Shown here: one piece after another, positions 1 through 8,737 of the stretch
Numbering within the stretch: the first letter of the stretch is position 1
How the letters are laid out: the number at the start of each line of letters is the position of its first letter
Origin: JAPOUP01 sp965221405
GTDB lineage: Bacteria > Pseudomonadota > Alphaproteobacteria > Rhodobacterales > Rhodobacteraceae
DNA: 64,000 bases
Assembly (NCBI GenBank): GCA_965221405.1
Contig: CBDCSE010000002.1
Coordinates: 2,356,001-2,420,000, forward strand
Reading direction: 5' to 3'
Notes under the pieces: generated by a model
What the model saw: the letters and a program-made list of their open reading frames with translations, nothing else
Told to the model about the DNA's origin: nothing
The model's database searches: none
Translations under genes and position numbers: made by a program

Positions 1-1388
1 CGTGGCGGCCCGTGCGCGGCGCCAGCACGGCCCATGCCCGGTCGAAGCGTCCGGACCCGGGGACGACCGGAAGGTCAGGACGCCCTGTCCGCCGTCGCGG
101 CCCCGGCCCTGTCCCGAGCGCTTCATCCTCACCGTCACCAGGACCCTGTTGGCGGCCTCCACGGATCCCGATCCGATGGGGTGGCCCGCGTTGGCGGCGT
201 CCGCGTAGTGCATGCGTCTGCGGTTGCCGCGGAAGCAGGCCAGCTCCCTCCGGACGTCGTCGGCCCCCTTTCCCCTGCGCAGCAGGTGGCGCATGGCGCC
301 GGTCACCCTGCCGACGCCCCCGGGGTCGTGGGGCGGGACGTGCCGCCACTTCCCGAACCAGGCCGTGCCGGCGGCCGTGTCCGCGCCGAAGGCGGTGTCG
401 GCCGCGGCCTTCATATGCTGGGCCGCGTGCCAGAAGTCGACAGGCATGACATCGGGCGACAGCGATTCCAGGAACGTCCAGTTGTCCCTGGCGCCGTCGG
501 CCACCGCCGCAGGCCTCAGGTCGGGGTTGCGTTCCAGCCAGTGGAGCGCCTCGGCCTCGGCCGCGACTTCAGGCTCGCCCTGGCGGTCTCGGGAAGACGC
601 CCGAAGTGCCGGCTCCCGGCATGCTGCCTTCGGCGCCGGCCAGGGCCACGACGCCGCACGACGCCTCGCGCCAGCCGGCGTCCGCTGGCTTTCCGTCCTC
701 CGTCCCGGCGTTCATGCGCATCATCACGCCGCCGGGCGAGACCAGCAGCGAGACCGCCCCCCCCGGGCATGTCCTCCCGTTCCCGGAGATCCGCCAGAAG
801 CGCGCCGGAGCATTCCTCCACGCGGTTTCCCGCCTCCCCGGAAAGCCGGCCCGGGGACGCCGTCGAAGGCCCCTGGCCGCAGAGCCTTTTCCAGGCGTCC
901 CCGCTCCCGCGGGCCGTCAGCCCGCCCGTCAGGTACATCGACAGGCCCGCCGCCGCCGGCGTCAGACCGCACGGCGTCAGGCCCAGGACGGCCTCGGCGG
1001 GGACCAGCGACGCGCCGGTCCCCGAGGGGCGGTACCGCGAACGGAGGAAGCCGGACGGGCCGAACACAGTCATCGCGCGGCCCGGCGTGGCCTCCGCCCT
1101 ACGGTACGTCCCGCCGCTGGCCCCGGCCGTGTCGCCGTGGCCGTCCAGCGTCCCGGACGCGTCCTTCAGGACCGTGCGGGCAAGGCGGAGGACCGTGTCG
1201 CGGAACGCCGCCCCGGCCCGCAGCGGGTCGTCCCGGTACAGGGCCGCGGTGTCCGCCGCCAGGCCGACCTCCACGGCCCGCCCGGCCAGGGCGACGCCCG
1301 CCCGCGTCAGGCGCTCCTCCGCCGCCGTGACGGATCCGCTTCCCCCATCGATGTTGGCAATCGGGTTCCCGGGCTGTAGGCTCTTCAT
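1..1388 (-). pseudogene. ISKra4-family transposase, multiply frameshifted, cut by window start
   Basis: Reading leftwards, pieces of one ISKra4-type transposase appear in alternating frames. The start chosen is the ATG at 1388, which has an AAAGGAG site 7 bases upstream. The first frame carries the family's middle block (TVFGPSGFLRSRYRP, then LVPAEAVLGL). The frame changes at a run of eight G (757-764), again near 615, again near 580, and probably again near 50. The distal frame holds the conserved VDFWHAAQHM, GNRRRMHYAD and PIGSGSVEAANRVLV blocks and RMKRSG. With at least three shifts the gene is dead. The remaining C-terminus lies beyond the window. The family call rests on motif memory, not a search. 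Confidence 0.8.
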
Positions 1389-1984
1389 CGGAGTGCTCCT
1401 TTCCGCCCCCGCTTCGGGGCTCTTGACGATTTGCATCGGGAGCACCCTGCCACATCCCGGATCCAGGCCCGGGAACGGCGGCCGACACGGCGGCCGCGAA
1501 AAAAACGCGGCACGCGCCGCGGATTTTCGCGGATTCGGCCGGATCAGGGGCGATCGCGGGATCCGGCACGGAAAATGTCGTTCGGTTCCAGTCTATTGAA
1601 AAAAGAGCGATCCGCCATACGGGAACCACACCCGGGCGCGACGGCGGGACTAGTTTGTCCCTGGGCCCGTCAGTGTCGGAATTCTTCTCGGCGGGATGTC
1701 CGATCATCCCGGGTCATTCACTCGATCTCGGCCCGCATTCCGAACCCCTTTAATGGGCGGCCGTCGGTCGCCGCCACTTTCCGCCCTCTGGCCATGGGCG
1801 GGGTCGGTCGAGAACCGTCGTATCTTGCGGTCAGTGACGCCGTGAACCGTCCTGGCGCTCGGGACGATATGCGGATAACGAGAATCCCGCGCCTGCACGC
1901 ATCAATGCTTCGCGCTGAGGTGGTGAAAACTCCATGGCAGCCGCCCTTTAACGTCGCCCGAACAACTCGATGCCGATAGTTTGG
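1389..1984. other. Intergenic stretch between two transposase remnants
   Basis: About 600 bases with no coding frame I can support. It holds GC-rich imperfect hairpins near 1508-1540 but no clear terminal inverted repeat that would define the edge of the ISKra4-like element. Probably scar sequence left by old insertions. Confidence 0.4.
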
Positions 1985-2570
1985 GCTATCTCATCCACGA
2001 AGCGCTCCACGGAATGGTTTACGCTTTCATGCTCGTAACCCTTAATGTTCCTTTAGGCTTTGGCCTCGTCAGTACCGGTGATGACCTTCGCATTGACCCT
2101 CTTGGTTCCGTGCTCCTCTGTCCCAACGATAATGGTCTTTCCGATTCCACGTCTGGTTCCCAGATTTTTCTTCGGCATGCATGTTCCGTTTAATTCCCGC
2201 CGGGAAAGTATTGAACGACTTCGACCTCCCTGGAAACGAACCAATCGAAGCCCCCGGATTCTTTGCATGAACCAAGCGGCTGTCTGGCGGATACCGACTG
2301 CCGATCTCGCGACATACCTAATGCTCGACATTTCCCGTAGGTATGTGCTCATCAGACGTAGAGTCGTGGAGAGCGGTAACCCTTTCTGTAGCCCGACCTT
2401 TGAGCATTCCATGACGTTTCCATGCTTGACGGAGATGTGTTTCCGGGGGGAGGAGGGGGTAGTCCCAGTATCGATATGGCATCGGCTTGCGGCCTTTCTA
2501 CACTCGGGAGCCCGCCCGCCCATCGGAGTGGGACTCCCGAGAATCTCGTGGAGGCACGCAAAGGGCGGGA
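1985..2570 (-). pseudogene. IS1595-family transposase remnant
   Basis: Leftward fragments resemble IS1595 transposases: KHISVKHGNVMECSKVGL (zinc-ribbon end), then a helix-turn-helix-like stretch SSIRYVARSAVGIRQTAAWF, then a degraded DDE region with HACRRKIW/MPKKNLGTRRGIGKTIIVG and AKVITGTDEAKA, and finally a fragment like YEHESVNHSVERFVDEI. The usual VDETYFGGKE block is unreadable in one frame, and stops and frameshifts separate the parts. The end of the protein is missing. Family assignment is by motif recognition. Confidence 0.7.
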
Positions 2571-2712
2571 TCGGAGGTTCCAGTAAATGGCATGGAATGA
2601 ATCGATCCACCGCTTCGGCGCTCAGATCGATCGTGAGGGATAATCCCTTCCGTATGAGGGCTTCCAGGGGTGTAAAACAGGGCTTTTGCGGAATGGACCC
2701 GAACCGGGTCAA

Positions 2713-3465
2713 TCAGGTGTTGGCCCGGTGAGGCCGATCCCCGTCGGATCGTTCGGAGGCGTGGTACATACGCTCGCGAAGCGCCAGGAGTCTATCATAG
2801 ATTTTCAGAAAGGCGCTGAGATCCTTCACTTCCACCTTCCCGGTTTCCTGAGTACCGGACCCGGCCACAGCCTGTATACGGACTTCACCGTTTTCGGATG
2901 TGACAGGTGTTGCCGAACGTTTCTCTGCCGGTTCGGGTCTCTCCCGGGACCGGTCATTCATGGGCCTGTCCTGCCGGGCTTTTTGTGACCGCGCCGCGGA
3001 ATCCACACCGCTGCTCATCTGTCGTTCGGGATCATGCGCTGTCCCTGATCCACCGGAAGCATTGGCATTAGCTGGCTCTCCATACGCTCCGGTCTCCGCC
3101 ACGGTACCCGTAACCGACGTAATTTCCTCCGATTCAGCCCTGACCCGGGTGGTGCCGCCGTCCTCTCCGGGTATGTCTTCAGTTGGGTGATCAAAACGCG
3201 GCGCCATGGCCGTAACCGAACCTATCCCTTGCTCCCGGAGAATTTTCTGGACACCGCGAATGGTCAGGCCGTCATCGTGAAGGAGTTGTCTGATCCCGCC
3301 GAGTAGCGCTATATCAGAAGGCCTGTAATACCTCCGCCCGCCTGCCCGCTTTATTGGCTGCACCTGGGAAAATCGACTTTCCCAAAACCTTAGGACATGC
3401 GTCGGGACATCAAGCCGATCGGCAACCTCACTGATCGTTCGCAAAGCGTCGCGCGATTTTTCCAT
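2713..3465 (-). CDS. MerR-family transcriptional regulator
   Basis: A 250-residue protein with a MerR helix-turn-helix at residues about 6-75 (ISEVADRLDVPTHVLRFWES, then AGGRRYYRPSDI and LLHDDGLTIRGVQKIL). The rest is low-complexity and charged, without cysteine clusters, so the ligand is unknown. It lies directly downstream of ihfA, with 11 bases between the ihfA stop and this start, the usual place for this regulator in Rhodobacterales. I chose the ATG at 3465 over an upstream TTG at 3483, because it begins the MEKSRDALRTISEVA block. It is probably co-transcribed with the fatty-acid/IHF operon. Its target cannot be read from sequence. Confidence 0.88.
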   Translation of the reverse strand: MEKSRDALRTISEVADRLDVPTHVLRFWESRFSQVQPIKRAGGRRYYRPSDIALLGGIRQLLHDDGLTIRGVQKILREQGIGSVTAMAPRFDHPTEDIPGEDGGTTRVRAESEEITSVTGTVAETGAYGEPANANASGGSGTAHDPERQMSSGVDSAARSQKARQDRPMNDRSRERPEPAEKRSATPVTSENGEVRIQAVAGSGTQETGKVEVKDLSAFLKIYDRLLALRERMYHASERSDGDRPHRANT

Positions 3466-3476
3466 TCCCCGGCACT

Positions 3477-3779
3477 CTAGCAATTGGTAGCTGAGGCAAT
3501 TCGTCTCTTGACCTGATGCGAGAAGCGGACACTCAGAACCCGTCGCGGAGAGATCTCCACCTCCACACCTGTCTTTGGATTGCGACCCACTCGGGCGTTC
3601 TTGTCACGCAGGGAGAAAGTGCCGAACGTGGAAATTTTTACTGATTCCCCTTTGACGAGAGCGTCGGATACGTGATGGAAAACGCTTTCAACGAGCTGGC
3701 TCGCTTCGCTGCGTGACACTCCCAGTTCCCTGACCACCGCCTCGCTCAGGTCCATGCGGGTTAGACTTTTATCACTCAT
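3477..3779 (-). CDS. ihfA: Integration host factor subunit alpha
   Basis: A 100-residue HU/IHF-fold protein that, with IHF beta, bends DNA at specific sites and acts in transcription, recombination and phage integration. It has the family core LVESVFHHVSDALVKGESVK, the GTFSLRDK beta turn, and the DNA-clasping arm RVGRNPKTGVEVEISPRRV with the intercalating proline (NPKTG). Length matches IhfA. The start is the ATG at 3779, preceded by a GGAGG-like site; a longer frame reaching 3821 lacks conservation. It follows fabH in the same direction with a 93-base gap, so it may have its own promoter as well as read-through. Confidence 0.95.
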   Translation of the reverse strand: MSDKSLTRMDLSEAVVRELGVSRSEASQLVESVFHHVSDALVKGESVKISTFGTFSLRDKNARVGRNPKTGVEVEISPRRVLSVRFSHQVKRRIASATNC

Positions 3780-3872
3780 GGGGCCTCCTCGGGTCGATAC
3801 GTGACAAACGATTCTCGACACTTCGCAGTCTGCATTGCTGGTTTACCTATTGGCAAGCGGTAAGCGATGTTC

Positions 3873-4844
3873 TCACCAGCGTAACACTACCGCCCCCCAC
3901 GCAAGCCCGCCCCCAATCGCTTCCGTAACGACCAGGTCGCCTTTCCGGATCCTGCCATCGTTCACGCCGACTGAAAGGGCTAGCGGAATCGATGCGGCGG
4001 AGGTATTCCCGTGGTCCTGGACCGTTACGATCACGTCATCCATCGAATGGTCGAGCCGCTGGGTCGTCGCTTTAATGATACGTAGATTGGCTTGGTGTGG
4101 AACGATCCAGTCGATGTCCCTTTCATTGAGGCCAATTCTGGTGATAGCCGTTCTCGCGGTCAGCACCAGCTTCTCAACCGCATGCCGGAAAACCTCCTTG
4201 CCCTGCATCCTCAGGTGGCCAATGGAACCGGTCGCGACGCCACCGTCCACATAAAGAATTTCGCGAAACCTCCCGTCGGAATTCAGGTCCAATGAAAGTA
4301 TGCCACGGTCATCCGAGTTTCCCTCACCTTCCCGACCCTCTATCAGTATCGCGCCGGCACCGTCCCCAAACAGCACGCATGTGGAGCGGTCAGTCCAGTC
4401 CATTATGCGGCTGAAGGATTCCGCCCCTATAACCATTACGCGGTTCGCCTGACCGGAGACTATCAGCGCGTTGGCGTTCGCCAATGCATATATGAATCCG
4501 GCGCAGACGGCCTGAACATCGAATGCGAAGCCCCGGGTCATACCAAGCTGCGCCTGGACCATTGTAGCGGCAGACGGAAACGTCAGGTCGGCTGTGGAAG
4601 TGGCCAAGACTATCGCATCAACGTCCTGCGCCGACAACTCCGCACTTTGCAGTGCCGCCTTCGCGGCCCGGAAAGCGAGGTCCGATGTGCCTTGGCCGTC
4701 GGCGACGAAGTGCCGTCGTTCGATTCCGGTTCGGGAACGGATCCACTCGTCTGTGGTATCCAGGCTATCCTCAAATTCATGATTTGGAACCAAACGCTCG
4801 GGCAGGTAATGCCCGACCCCCCGAACGACCGCGCGCCTCGTCAT
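3873..4844 (-). CDS. fabH: Beta-ketoacyl-ACP synthase III
   Basis: A 323-residue condensing enzyme that starts type II fatty acid synthesis by joining acetyl-CoA to malonyl-ACP. The catalytic triad is visible: Cys in the AVCAGFIYAL block (about residue 114), His in WIVPHQANLRI (about 250) and Asn in DHGNTSAASIP (about 280). The C-terminus GGGLAWGAVVLRW is typical. Its start codon overlaps the plsX stop by four bases (ATGA), so translation is probably coupled. It sits in the conserved rpmF-plsX-fabH-ihfA order. No key residue is missing. Confidence 0.97.
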   Translation of the reverse strand: MTRRAVVRGVGHYLPERLVPNHEFEDSLDTTDEWIRSRTGIERRHFVADGQGTSDLAFRAAKAALQSAELSAQDVDAIVLATSTADLTFPSAATMVQAQLGMTRGFAFDVQAVCAGFIYALANANALIVSGQANRVMVIGAESFSRIMDWTDRSTCVLFGDGAGAILIEGREGEGNSDDRGILSLDLNSDGRFREILYVDGGVATGSIGHLRMQGKEVFRHAVEKLVLTARTAITRIGLNERDIDWIVPHQANLRIIKATTQRLDHSMDDVIVTVQDHGNTSAASIPLALSVGVNDGRIRKGDLVVTEAIGGGLAWGAVVLRW

Positions 4845-5962
4845 TTCCCGGCACCGTTTCCGGGTCGACCGTCATATCGGTCCCGATGCAAGGTTGTTGC
4901 GGACGCAACCCGCGCGGCTACGCGCTGGCTGAATCTTGACCGGGCAAGGTTGAACGCAAGTTGCACCGCCGCTTCCGTTCCTTTGGCGTCGGCACCGCCA
5001 TGGCTTTTCACCACTATGCCGTTCAGGCCTAGAAAAACGCCTCCGTTGACCCGTCTTGGATCGATGCGTCTGCTCAGGCGGTTAAGTGAGGTATACGCTA
5101 TAAGCGCCGCAATCCGGGACAGCGGCGTCGCCGCGAACGCCGACCTGAGGAATTCGCGGATCTGCTCGGCGGTGCCCTCAGCGGTTTTGAGTGCTATGTT
5201 GCCGGTAAAGCCGTCGGTGACGATGACGTCGACATGTGCCGCGGGAATATCGCCTCCTTCGATGAATCCGATGTAATCGAATTCGCCCGCTGGTGCCGCT
5301 GCGGCTATCAGATCGTTGGCGATTTTCAATTCCGCCCGGCCTTTGTGTTCCTCTGTCCCGACATTCAGAAGTCCAACTCGGGGGCGTGCCAGTTCGAGCC
5401 CGTTGCGGGCATAGGACGCACCCATCAACGCGAACTGGAGCAGGTCGTCACCGTCGGCGCGTATGTCCGCGCCAACATCAAGCATTATATTGAAGCCCTC
5501 CTTGTCACGACGTGGCCACAGGCATGCGATGGCGGGACGGTTGATTCCGTCGAGTTTGCGTAGGCGCATCATACTGATGGCCATCAAGGCACCGGTGTTT
5601 CCGCAGCTTACGCAGACTTCCGCCTCACCGTTCCTGACGGAGTCGATCGCGGACCACATCGACGTATCCTTACCGTTTCGCATCACATGCGACGGCTTTT
5701 CGTCCATGGTGACGGTTCGGTCGGAATGGCGTACCTTACAAAGGCCCGCGAGCGGCTTTCGTCTGGAGACCAGCCCCTCCAGCTCGTCTTTTGGTCCATG
5801 CAGAATGAACCCGACCCCGTCAGTGTTTCGGACAAAACGTGCACAACCGGAAACCACCGCCGCAGGCCCGCGATCGCCTCCCATTGCATCCACCGAAATC
5901 ACCGTGCGACTGGCACCATCTGCGCCTGCATCTTTAGCGGGAATTACTTTGGATGCCAGCAT
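4841..5962 (-). CDS. plsX: Phosphate acyltransferase PlsX
   Basis: A 373-residue protein of the PlsX family, which makes acyl-phosphate from acyl-ACP for the PlsY route to phosphatidic acid. Diagnostic blocks are ISVDAMGGDRGP near the N-terminus, VSCGNTGALMAISMMRL, LLDVGAD-type and NVGTEEHKG, VTDGFTGNIALKT and NGIVVKSHGGADA. The start is uncertain. The ATG at 5962 gives about 20 residues before the conserved core and has no clear ribosome site; no better ATG lies closer. It follows rpmF by 24 bases and overlaps fabH by four, so the three form one transcription unit. Confidence 0.95.
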   Translation of the reverse strand: MLASKVIPAKDAGADGASRTVISVDAMGGDRGPAAVVSGCARFVRNTDGVGFILHGPKDELEGLVSRRKPLAGLCKVRHSDRTVTMDEKPSHVMRNGKDTSMWSAIDSVRNGEAEVCVSCGNTGALMAISMMRLRKLDGINRPAIACLWPRRDKEGFNIMLDVGADIRADGDDLLQFALMGASYARNGLELARPRVGLLNVGTEEHKGRAELKIANDLIAAAAPAGEFDYIGFIEGGDIPAAHVDVIVTDGFTGNIALKTAEGTAEQIREFLRSAFAATPLSRIAALIAYTSLNRLSRRIDPRRVNGGVFLGLNGIVVKSHGGADAKGTEAAVQLAFNLARSRFSQRVAARVASATTLHRDRYDGRPGNGAGK

Positions 5963-5986
5963 TCGCCCGTTGAAGCCGCAAGCGGT

Positions 5987-6196
5987 CTAAGTCAGATCGT
6001 CGTCTTCGATGTCAATCCCGGTGTCGATCGGCACGACCTCGCGGTCCCTGTAGTGTCCACAGGCTGGGCATATGTGGTGCGGGCGTCTGAGTTCGCCGCA
6101 GTTGGTACACTCAGTCGGATTCGCGGCAACCAGGGCATCGTGGCTGCGACGCATGTTACGGCGTGATCTGGTGACCTTGTTCTGGGGGACAGCCAT
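5987..6196 (-). CDS. rpmF: 50S ribosomal protein L32
   Basis: A 69-residue bL32 protein beginning MAVPQNKVTRSRRNMRRSHD, with the zinc-binding cysteines of the C+ form (ECTNCGELRRPHHICPACGHY) and an acidic C-terminal tail (DIEDDDLT) as in alphaproteobacteria. The start at 6196 is fixed by the near-invariant N-terminus. It leads the plsX-fabH unit. The gap to the upstream DUF177 gene is 346 bases, larger than the tight linkage usually seen, so a promoter could lie in the gap. Confidence 0.96.
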   Translation of the reverse strand: MAVPQNKVTRSRRNMRRSHDALVAANPTECTNCGELRRPHHICPACGHYRDREVVPIDTGIDIEDDDLT

Positions 6197-6542
6197 GTCG
6201 TTTCCTTGTCTGCACAGGGCGGCCGTCCAGATGCTTGGTTCGCACGCCATTTACCAAAACGCGTTCACGTGAGCGGGTCAAGGACCGATCCGTCCAGCGT
6301 AAGTCGGTAAAATAGCGAGATCAATTCCGTGCGCAAGAGAATTCTATAGATGAGATGGATTGATCCGCGCGTCGGGCGACCGCGGAACACTTACGGTTCA
6401 GTGCGCGTTTTCACCAAGTTAGTCGCTGAAGACATTTCGTGGTCACACCTAACCCGCCAACATCTGAATGGCGTGGCTTCAGATGGCAACCGGCATTGGT
6501 CCGCTTGCATACCTCCGTGAACCGGGTAGCCATGGAATTCGG
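6197..6542. other. Intergenic gap between DUF177 gene and rpmF
   Basis: About 346 bases in which I find no coding frame with a recognisable product and no strong terminator. It is moderately AT-richer than the flanks around 6300-6420, so it may hold the rpmF promoter, but I cannot assign -35/-10 boxes with confidence. Confidence 0.4.
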
Positions 6543-7103
6543 TTAACGGCTTTCATCTATCGGGTTAACCAGATTCGCGAGCTCGGCGAACGGTTTCGTT
6601 GCGTTCGTCGTGGTTTCATCCCGCTGGTCGGCGTTGTCGGGTGCATAACGGAACTCAAATGGTCCGTTTCCCGCAGCACGAGGGTAAGTTGGCAAAGCGA
6701 GCGCCAGCTCTTCGATCAGTATGGCGCCGATGTCCAGTTCAGCCCGCAACGGCTCGACGCTGTCATCCGCGTGCATCTCCGTCTGATCGACCTGCGGTGA
6801 CCCGTTAGGATCCAATACGTACTTCCGCAGGACTGGTTCGTCGATTCGGGTGACAACGGGCTCAAGGGTGACGACACATTCCTGTGTGACCGTGGCACCC
6901 AATTCCGCTTCCAATCGCCAATCATCGACTTCCACCTGCCCGACCCTGCCTTTCAGTCTGAGCTTACGCAGTCTGGTAACCCCCAGCAGCCCGGCTATCG
7001 CGGCTCTCTCGGCACCGCTGGGCTTCACGAGGAAACCATGTGACTGCCCGGGTGGAAGGTCGGCCAAGCGCATTACATATCTGAATGGAGTGGTTGCCGG
7101 CAT
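6543..7103 (-). CDS. YceD/DUF177 family protein
   Basis: A 186-residue protein of the DUF177 (YceD) family, which in bacteria sits upstream of rpmF and is linked to 23S rRNA/50S maturation in several lineages. Visible features are the N-terminal RYVMRLADLPPG block, the central ECVVTLEPVVTRIDEPVL block typical of the family (the CxxTLxP motif) and the acidic C-terminal stretch with IGAILIEELALALPTYPRA. The cysteine/proline pattern is intact. It diverges from bamE, with 83 bases between the two starts, so the promoters face each other there. Confidence 0.85.
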   Translation of the reverse strand: MPATTPFRYVMRLADLPPGQSHGFLVKPSGAERAAIAGLLGVTRLRKLRLKGRVGQVEVDDWRLEAELGATVTQECVVTLEPVVTRIDEPVLRKYVLDPNGSPQVDQTEMHADDSVEPLRAELDIGAILIEELALALPTYPRAAGNGPFEFRYAPDNADQRDETTTNATKPFAELANLVNPIDESR

Positions 7104-7186
7104 CGAGGTTTTCCGGTCTTGAATACAGCGGGTCCGTTCTGTAAGTCCGGATACGGTCTGGGCCCGGGCATGGCAAGAGGAATGAA

Positions 7187-7642
7187 ATGGGTGGTATACC
7201 AGCTGTGCTCAGGGGGGGGATTGTCGGTTCCGTACTGTTTCTGGCGTTTGGCTGCAGCAACATCGACCGAAAGCATGGTTACGTTCCAGCTGACGAAGCG
7301 CTGGATGAGATCAGCGTCGGACTGGATACGAGAATCTCGGTCGCCGATACTTTGGGCCGACCGTCGGTCGCGGGAATTCTATCGGACAGCGGGTGGTATT
7401 ATGTCGAGAGTCGTTTCCGGGCATACGGATTCCGGCAGCGCCTTGAGGTCGACCGTGAAGTCGTCGCGATCACTTTCGATGAGGAAGGTGTGGTCGAGAA
7501 CATCGAACGGTTCGGTCTTGAGGACGGTCAGGTTGTCGCGTTATCCCGCCGTGTGACTGACAGTAACATCAAGGGTGTGAGTTTCCTGAGACAGCTGTTT
7601 GGAAACATCGGCAACTTCGCCGCCGATCAGTTTGTGAACTGA
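7187..7642 (+). CDS. bamE: Outer membrane assembly lipoprotein BamE (SmpA/OmlA)
   Basis: A 151-residue lipoprotein. The signal peptide runs to the lipobox LAFGC with Cys at about residue 23. The mature part has the BamE fold blocks GRPSVAGILSDSGWYYVESR and the FDEEGVVENIERFGLEDGQ strand. BamE supports the BAM complex that inserts beta-barrel proteins into the outer membrane. An AAGAGGA ribosome site precedes the ATG at 7187. The C-terminal extension (RVTDSNIKGVSFLRQLFGNIG) is like that of other Rhodobacterales BamE proteins. It converges with msrB. Confidence 0.9.
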   Translation: MGGIPAVLRGGIVGSVLFLAFGCSNIDRKHGYVPADEALDEISVGLDTRISVADTLGRPSVAGILSDSGWYYVESRFRAYGFRQRLEVDREVVAITFDEEGVVENIERFGLEDGQVVALSRRVTDSNIKGVSFLRQLFGNIGNFAADQFVN

Positions 7643-7663
7643 TGGATTGGCGCGAGTCGGCGG

Positions 7664-8059
7664 TCAGCTCTCCTCGGGTCTGAACCTCAACGCAACCCCG
7701 TTGATGCAGTACCTTAGTCCTGTGGGCTGCGGCCCGTCGGCGAATACATGCCCGAGATGGGCATCGCACCGACTGCAGTGTACTTCCGTGCGTCTTCTGA
7801 ACAATGAATGATCGGCTTTCTCGCCAATCCGCCCGGGTTCCTTGGGCTGGTAGAATGAAGGCCATCCGGTACCCGACTCGAATTTGTGCGCCTTGTCGAA
7901 CAGCTCCGCGCCGCAACAGACACATGTGAATGTCCCCGGCCCTTCCGGGAAGTCCTCGTGCGTGCCGGGACGTTCGGTCGCCTCCTTTCGTGTCACCCTG
8001 TAGGCAAGATCATCCAGCTGTTCACGCCATTCCGCATCGGATTTAACGACTTTTCCCAT
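7664..8059 (-). CDS. msrB: Peptide-methionine (R)-S-oxide reductase MsrB
   Basis: A 131-residue MsrB that repairs the R form of methionine sulfoxide in proteins. Both zinc-binding pairs are present (CVCC and CSRC), with the GTGWPSFYQP substrate-pocket block, HLGHVFADGP and the catalytic RYCINGVALRF with its active-site Cys. The frame continues upstream to 8155, but the ATG at 8059 has an AGAAGGG site at proper distance and starts near the conserved region. Converges with bamE, with 21 bases between stops. Nothing is missing. Confidence 0.94.
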   Translation of the reverse strand: MGKVVKSDAEWREQLDDLAYRVTRKEATERPGTHEDFPEGPGTFTCVCCGAELFDKAHKFESGTGWPSFYQPKEPGRIGEKADHSLFRRRTEVHCSRCDAHLGHVFADGPQPTGLRYCINGVALRFRPEES

Positions 8060-8737
8060 TTGTCTGACCCTTCTCTCGGTATTGCGGTCAACGAATTTCG
8101 CCGCGGTTGCGGTGATCCGGCTCCCGGACGCCTTGATACCCGCCATCTGGACCATGGCTTAAATGGTCAGGCAATGCATGTCGAGTTGCATGTCCGCTCG
8201 GGATTGCGATGGTTGCGTTGTTCCGACAAAGCAAACTGAAAGTCCTGCACGAGAGGCAAACCGCGCTTGGATCTGGAACCCTCCTTGAGACTTCCTCGAA
8301 CGAACGCCGTGCATGGGCCTGTATTCCGGCACCATAGAATTCCCAGACGCCATTCCGAAGCCTAACGCCCGGCCCTTTCCGGAGCGAGGGCGTAGCCCGA
8401 GCGAAGGGAAGGGCCGGGCGGTGAGAAATGCCGCACGGGTGAGAACCGTAAGGTCGTGAACGCCCGCCGTCGCCGTGATGGCGAGGTTGGCGAGCCCGGT
8501 CTGTCCCTTGGCGTGTGCCCGGTTCATTAGTGGCCCAGAGAGGCACGCCGCGGGAACTTCGAACGGCGTCACACTCGTATGCCGTTGAGATGAAGAACTA
8601 CATCGAACCAGTCACCAGAATGGTCAGCCTGCACGAGACCGCCAGATCGTCTTAGCGTCCCTTATTTCGACCTCACTGGCCAGTCCGATCGCAACATTCC
8701 GTATTCTGTTCCTCAAGGCCGGGAATGTGAGCGTCAA
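8060..8737. other. Long intergenic region upstream of the SNF2 gene
   Basis: About 680 bases with no gene I recognise. Leftward and rightward frames exist but show no family motif. The centre holds a strong 55-base imperfect palindrome (separate entry). The promoter of the SNF2/SWIM unit must lie towards the right end, but no consensus boxes stand out. Confidence 0.4.
8366..8420. repeat. 55-base palindromic element (possible REP-like repeat)
   Basis: The arms CGCCCGGCCCTT (8366-8377) and AAGGGCCGGGCG (8409-8420) are perfect inverted repeats. The inner part continues as an imperfect stem with GAGCGAGGGC facing GCCCGAGCG around a GTA loop. There is no T run on either side, so it is not a normal intrinsic terminator. 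It could be a dispersed palindromic repeat or a structured RNA; only one copy is seen in this window. Confidence 0.5.

Noticed and set aside
34..1599. Long rightward open frame of about 520 codons
   Set aside because: It is antisense to the ISKra4-like transposase, is rich in Arg/Pro/Ala and has no protein motif; the GC-rich template keeps it open by chance.
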